NCBI GenBank assembly: GCA_945910005.1
Contig: OX246740.1
Coordinates: 48,598,617 to 48,662,616 of the forward strand
DNA length: 64,000 bases
Direction of reading: 5' to 3'
Source of the DNA: Isoperla grammatica
Lineage: Eukaryota > Arthropoda > Insecta > Plecoptera > Perlodidae
This document shows, piece after piece, positions 61,401-64,000 of the stretch. A model generated the notes under the pieces. The model ran no database searches. It worked only from the letters and a program-made list of their open reading frames with translations, and was not told where the DNA came from. The translations under genes were made by a program, and so were the position numbers. How positions within the stretch are numbered: the stretch's first letter is position 1; the number at the start of each line of letters is the position of its first letter.

Positions 61401-62430
61401 CGAACTAAATCCCAACCGGATAAAAGTCAATTCTTTATGTTCAAGGCAATTCGTGACTACCTGCATAATGTCAAACTAAATCCTAACCGGATAAATGTCA
61501 ACCCTTTATGTTCAAGGCCACTCGTGACTACCTGCATGTCAAACTAAATCCCAACCGGATAAATGTCAACCCTTTATGTTCAAGGCCACTCGAGACTACC
61601 TGCATAATGTCGAACTAAATCCCAACCGGATAAATGTCAACCCTTTATGTTCAAGGCCACTCTAATTGACTACCTGCATAATGTCGAACTAAATCCCAAG
61701 CGGATAAATGTCACCCCTTTATGGTCAAGGCCACTCGTGACTACCTGCATAATGTCGAACTAAACCCCAACCGGATAAATGTCACCCCTTTGTGTTCAAG
61801 GTCACTCGTGACTACCTGCATACTGTCGAACTAAATCCCAACCGGATAAATGTCACCCCTTTGTGTTCAAGGTCACTCGTGACTACCTGCATAATGTCGA
61901 ACTAAATCCCAACCGGATAAATGTCACCCCTTTGTGTTCAAGGCCACTCGCGACTACCTGCATAATGTCGAACTAAATCCCAACCGGATAAATGTCAACC
62001 CTTTATGTTCAAGGCCACTCGTGACTACCTGCATAATGTCGAACTAAATCCCAACCGGATCAATGTCAACCCTTTATGTTCAAGGTCACTCGTGACTACC
62101 TGCATAATGTCGAACTTAATCCCAACCGGATAAATATCAACCCTTTATGGTCAAGGCCACTCGTGACTACCTGCATAATGTCGAACTAAATCCCAACCGG
62201 ATAAATGTTCCCCCCCTCCCCTCAAAGTGGTCAAGGTCGCTCGTTCAAGGTTACTAGAGTCTATATACCTGCATGATGTCGTCTATCTCCCTGATGACCT
62301 CCTCGGCCGTCTTGACCGGCTCTTCCTGGTGGAGTCCCGACAGAATGAGAGAGTGCATGTCAAGGTCATTGGCCACGGCCTCGTCCTCCGAGCTCAGGTC
62401 CAGCAGTTCGTCATCGGGGGACATCTTCTC
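58416..62430 (-). CDS. FEZ: FEZ/unc-76 kinesin adaptor, 3' part (six exons)
   Basis: FEZ proteins (UNC-76 in nematodes and flies) link cargo to kinesin-1 and are needed for axon outgrowth and transport. Exons on the minus strand: 62269-62430, 61170-61275, 60134-60387, 59368-59443, 58853-58918, 58416-58432; phases join exactly and give 226 residues plus stop. Blocks in order: an acidic segment (DELLDLSSEDEAV, EVIREIDDIM), a Ser/Pro-rich linker (TPSTECSPDSEGS), then the long helical, probably coiled-coil region (LNELYLELEVLIREYSETL, LALRDELEYEKELKNTFISL). It continues with LTTVIPYHL, INEDSPTVPTLLTDYIL and the C-terminus KVLCPT. These match the conserved C-terminal half of FEZ1/FEZ2. The N-terminal exons are upstream, beyond about 62.43 kb; I could not find them before the window ends. 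Fez1 and fez2 paralogues cannot be separated here; most invertebrates have one gene. Confidence 0.94.
58853..58918 (-). CDS. FEZ: FEZ exon, LLTDYIL block
   Basis: 66 nt; acceptor gttctgtttag, donor g/gtacgc. Encodes ILKAINEDSPTVPTLLTDYI and LK, which the terminal exon completes. Confidence 0.92.
59145..59265. repeat. ATTAATCA/TCATCAAT-rich simple repeat in FEZ intron
   Basis: Degenerate runs of aatcaattaatcaatca and catcaattaattcatca with no regular period. Low-complexity sequence. Confidence 0.7.
59368..59443 (-). CDS. FEZ: FEZ exon, LTTVIPY block
   Basis: 76 nt; acceptor ttgttttcag, donor a/gtaagt. Encodes YLTTVIPYHLATGPPDNQAL, the family's conserved IPY block followed by the LQVL helix. 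Confidence 0.92.
60134..60387 (-). CDS. FEZ: FEZ exon, coiled-coil core
   Basis: 254 nt; acceptor gtttccag, donor aag/gtgagg. The most conserved exon: 84 residues from LKTLSVCQLNEL through LRDELEYEKELK to a basic KKKNSR and GPNGLDPK. High GC at third positions compared with flanking introns. Confidence 0.95.
60485..60745. mobile_element. Foldback element in FEZ intron (~260 bp)
   Basis: Left gcgccttggttccaatcggt and the inverted right end gcgccttaattccaatcggt match over about 28 bp. Internal gtatacacgtca words recur twice. No coding capacity. Confidence 0.7.
61170..61275 (-). CDS. FEZ: FEZ exon, Ser/Pro/Gly linker
   Basis: 106 nt; acceptor tggttttcttcag, donor a/gtaagt. Encodes ETPSTECSPDSEGSIGG and SPLYED. 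The Ser/Thr-Pro sites could be phosphorylated, as is known for the FEZ family, though no particular kinase site is evident. Confidence 0.9.
61385..62207. repeat. Minisatellite, ~12 units of ~71 bp, in FEZ intron
   Basis: Unit (plus strand): gactacctgcataatgtcga, actaaatcccaaccggataa, atgtcaaccctttatgttca, aggccactcgt. About twelve units occur, most 69-74 bp long, with few substitutions; one unit (~61528-61594) lacks 4 bases. On the minus strand each unit reads cgacattatgcaggtagtc, nearly the end of the adjacent exon plus its donor (gacatcatgcag/gtatat). The last unit passes through a C-rich stretch into a degraded unit that merges with the exon border (62225-62280). Confidence 0.95.
62269..62430 (-). 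CDS. FEZ: FEZ exon (first in window)
   Basis: 162 nt, phase 0 at both ends; acceptor atgattgttgcag, donor atgcag/gtatat. Encodes 54 acidic residues ending EVIREIDDIMQ. The 3' end and its donor are the apparent parent of the tandem repeat in the next intron. Confidence 0.9.
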
Positions 62431-62812
62431 CTGCAACAATCATATTTATCTATTATTATCATTCATTTATTTTGTATTTACAATCACTTCGCGTTTATTT
62501 TAGAATTGGGCATCACGCATTCATTGTATCTAAACTAAAGTACTGAACATAACGTCGGAATATTTTTGACAACGTACACGTCTGCCAGACACGGCTAGGG
62601 ACGTGAACCCAGGTCTTCTAACACAATTCCTCCCTGCAAACTCAAACACCATACATAATACCTATTATGTCACCTGACGAGGGGCATATAGGGGCTATAA
62701 AATGTAAGACAACTAGGTGAAGACTTCGGAATTTGTATTATTACAACAATCCAAAATCGGGACTTTTCCACATATTTGTCTCTCACATTCTATAGAAGCA
62801 GAACCCAGCTAA
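62431..62812. other. FEZ intron, no further exon seen
   Basis: Between the first visible FEZ exon and a MITE. A B-box-like gggttcacgtcc can be read on the minus strand near 62600. Nothing else recognised. Confidence 0.45.
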
Positions 62813-62979
62813 AGGTGCATTCACAATCTTTACTAGTACTATGGTTTAATGATTGACTAAGCCACAGGTTTCTTTCATTGGCTGGGAGGGAGAATACTGC
62901 GCTCTGATTGGCTGTGACTAAGGTTTGTCTTAGTCTTAATCATTAAACCATAGTACTAGTAAAGATTGTGAATGCACCT
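62813..62979. mobile_element. MITE with ~50-bp terminal inverted repeats (167 bp)
   Basis: Ends AGGTGCATTCACAATCTTTA and its complement; the inverted homology runs about 50 bp inward with very few mismatches. TAA lies on both sides (62810-62812 and 62980-62982), which fits the 3-bp TWA duplication of PIF/Harbinger elements. The centre has two gattggctg/cattggctg words. Confidence 0.82.
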
Positions 62980-64000
62980 TAAACCTACAGCAGAGATTCC
63001 TCCTATGAGAAACAAAATTATTATGTCTATTCCTTACTGCTGCCTTTTCGTGAGAACGCCCAACCAACAAACATCCATTCTGTGTCTCCAATTTCTTTAC
63101 ATCGTTTATTTATTAACATGCGCATTATTATTTAAATCCCATTCAGGCGAACATCTGAGACAAAGAGAGGCTTAAAAGTAGCAGCTGGCGTTATCCACCA
63201 CCTTCTCACACGCGCGCCTACGTCATTACTAATGGAGGGATTTAGAAGGCGTGTGTACTATTGCAAGTCTTGGATTTTCTTCAACCGGCTTCAACGATGC
63301 TAACTTATTCACAGTCCCACATGGCGGGGGGAGGGGGGGGGGGGGGGGACTCATGATTTTATTGTGAGCACTTGTTTTTTTTGTTTCTAGAGGATCAGAA
63401 CACGTGCCATGTAAAGTACAGTCATACACAAAGGTACAGGCTGTAGTAGAGAAATGTATACAAAAATATTAACAGTGTATGTTGATTTACAGCTGAAGTA
63501 AGAATTGCTAAATAACTGGTTCACTTTGCAGTCAAAACATAGCTTTATTGCGTAATCGGGAAATGAGTTTGTTTTCTACGATTGCGATGTCAATGCGGTA
63601 GATAACAATGGGCGTAGAGCAAATGAAACAGTAAAAAACCTCCAATAAAATACTCTCATTAGGTTATCTATGTGGTAATGGATAAAATTTCGTAAAATCA
63701 ACACTATTTTCTGTATAGAATTCCTATCTTAATACTTAGGTACACCACCTAATGTCTCTCAGTTCAGTACTTTCAGCGCATTATGCTCATAACCAATTGT
63801 GGACGGAATGGTTTTCTAACGATCCCGATTGCGATTCAGATGTCGCTAAAATTGTGTATGAACTGTGAGGAAACTGTACATAGAACATGTCATACGACAT
63901 TTCTTCCAGAACATTTACGAAAATAAGTTTTCATTACCATAACTCGTACGTTATGAACCATTACGGCGAGATTTCGTTTCGTGTTTTCATTGGGGGCAGG
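62980..64000. other. Presumed FEZ 5' intron, no exon seen
   Basis: No minus-strand exon continuing FEZ could be recognised. A G-run at 63324-63349. The right end of the window cuts the gene. Confidence 0.4.

Overview
This window is AT-rich, intron-bearing animal nuclear DNA. It has GT-AG introns, no operons, long gene-poor stretches, and many small DNA transposons and retroelement fragments. Three protein-coding loci can be supported, all on the minus strand. A histidine-rich secreted low-complexity protein (8.4-9.0 kb) of a kind common among arthropod cuticle proteins suggests an arthropod, perhaps an insect, but that placement is weak. FEZ and ADPGK only establish a metazoan.

Layout. 0-7.8 kb: no recognisable gene; a TTAA-flanked foldback element (1.34-1.71 kb) and an 86-bp insertion with a 14-bp target duplication (3.9 kb). 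7.8-9.6 kb: foldback element, tRNA-like relic, His-rich protein exon, two short inverted-repeat elements. 9.6-45 kb: essentially a repeat and intergenic domain. It holds a tandem pair of ~750-bp poly(A)-containing repeats (18.3-20.0 kb), a 793-bp hAT-like element with perfect 8-bp target duplication (25.2-26.0 kb), several MITEs, an (AAT)n array of ~180 bp, two SINE-like families, a 731-bp TTAA-flanked element (39.3-40.0 kb) and a second hAT-like element (43.6-44.4 kb). 45.1-45.9 kb: a 5'-truncated retroelement whose last 59 codons are still open, between 262-bp inverted repeats carrying a hammerhead-like motif; the arrangement is that of Penelope-like elements. 46.5-47.2 kb: a foldback element, then a second TTAA foldback copy just 3' of the ADPGK stop codon.

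47.2-54.9 kb: complete eight-exon gene for ADP-dependent glucokinase (ADPGK), 482 residues by the splice model given here. Intron 7 carries two nested pogo/Tc1-like elements. 55.2-55.8 kb: a third hAT-like element with perfect 8-bp duplication. 58.4-62.4 kb and beyond the right edge: the 3' part (six coding exons, 226 residues) of FEZ/unc-76, the kinesin-1 cargo adaptor of axonal transport, ending in a 17-nt coding terminal exon that restores the family's C-terminus VLCPT. The intron after the first visible FEZ exon is filled by about twelve copies of a ~71-bp minisatellite. Each copy contains a near-copy of that exon's own 3' end and 5' splice site.

The two conserved genes run in the same direction, about 3.5 kb apart, and have unrelated functions (an ER-linked sugar kinase and an axonal transport adaptor). 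No bacterial-type operon, CRISPR array or phage is present. The most notable material is the splice-site minisatellite, the inverted-repeat retroelement with hammerhead-like motifs, and the nested and TTAA elements remodelling ADPGK.
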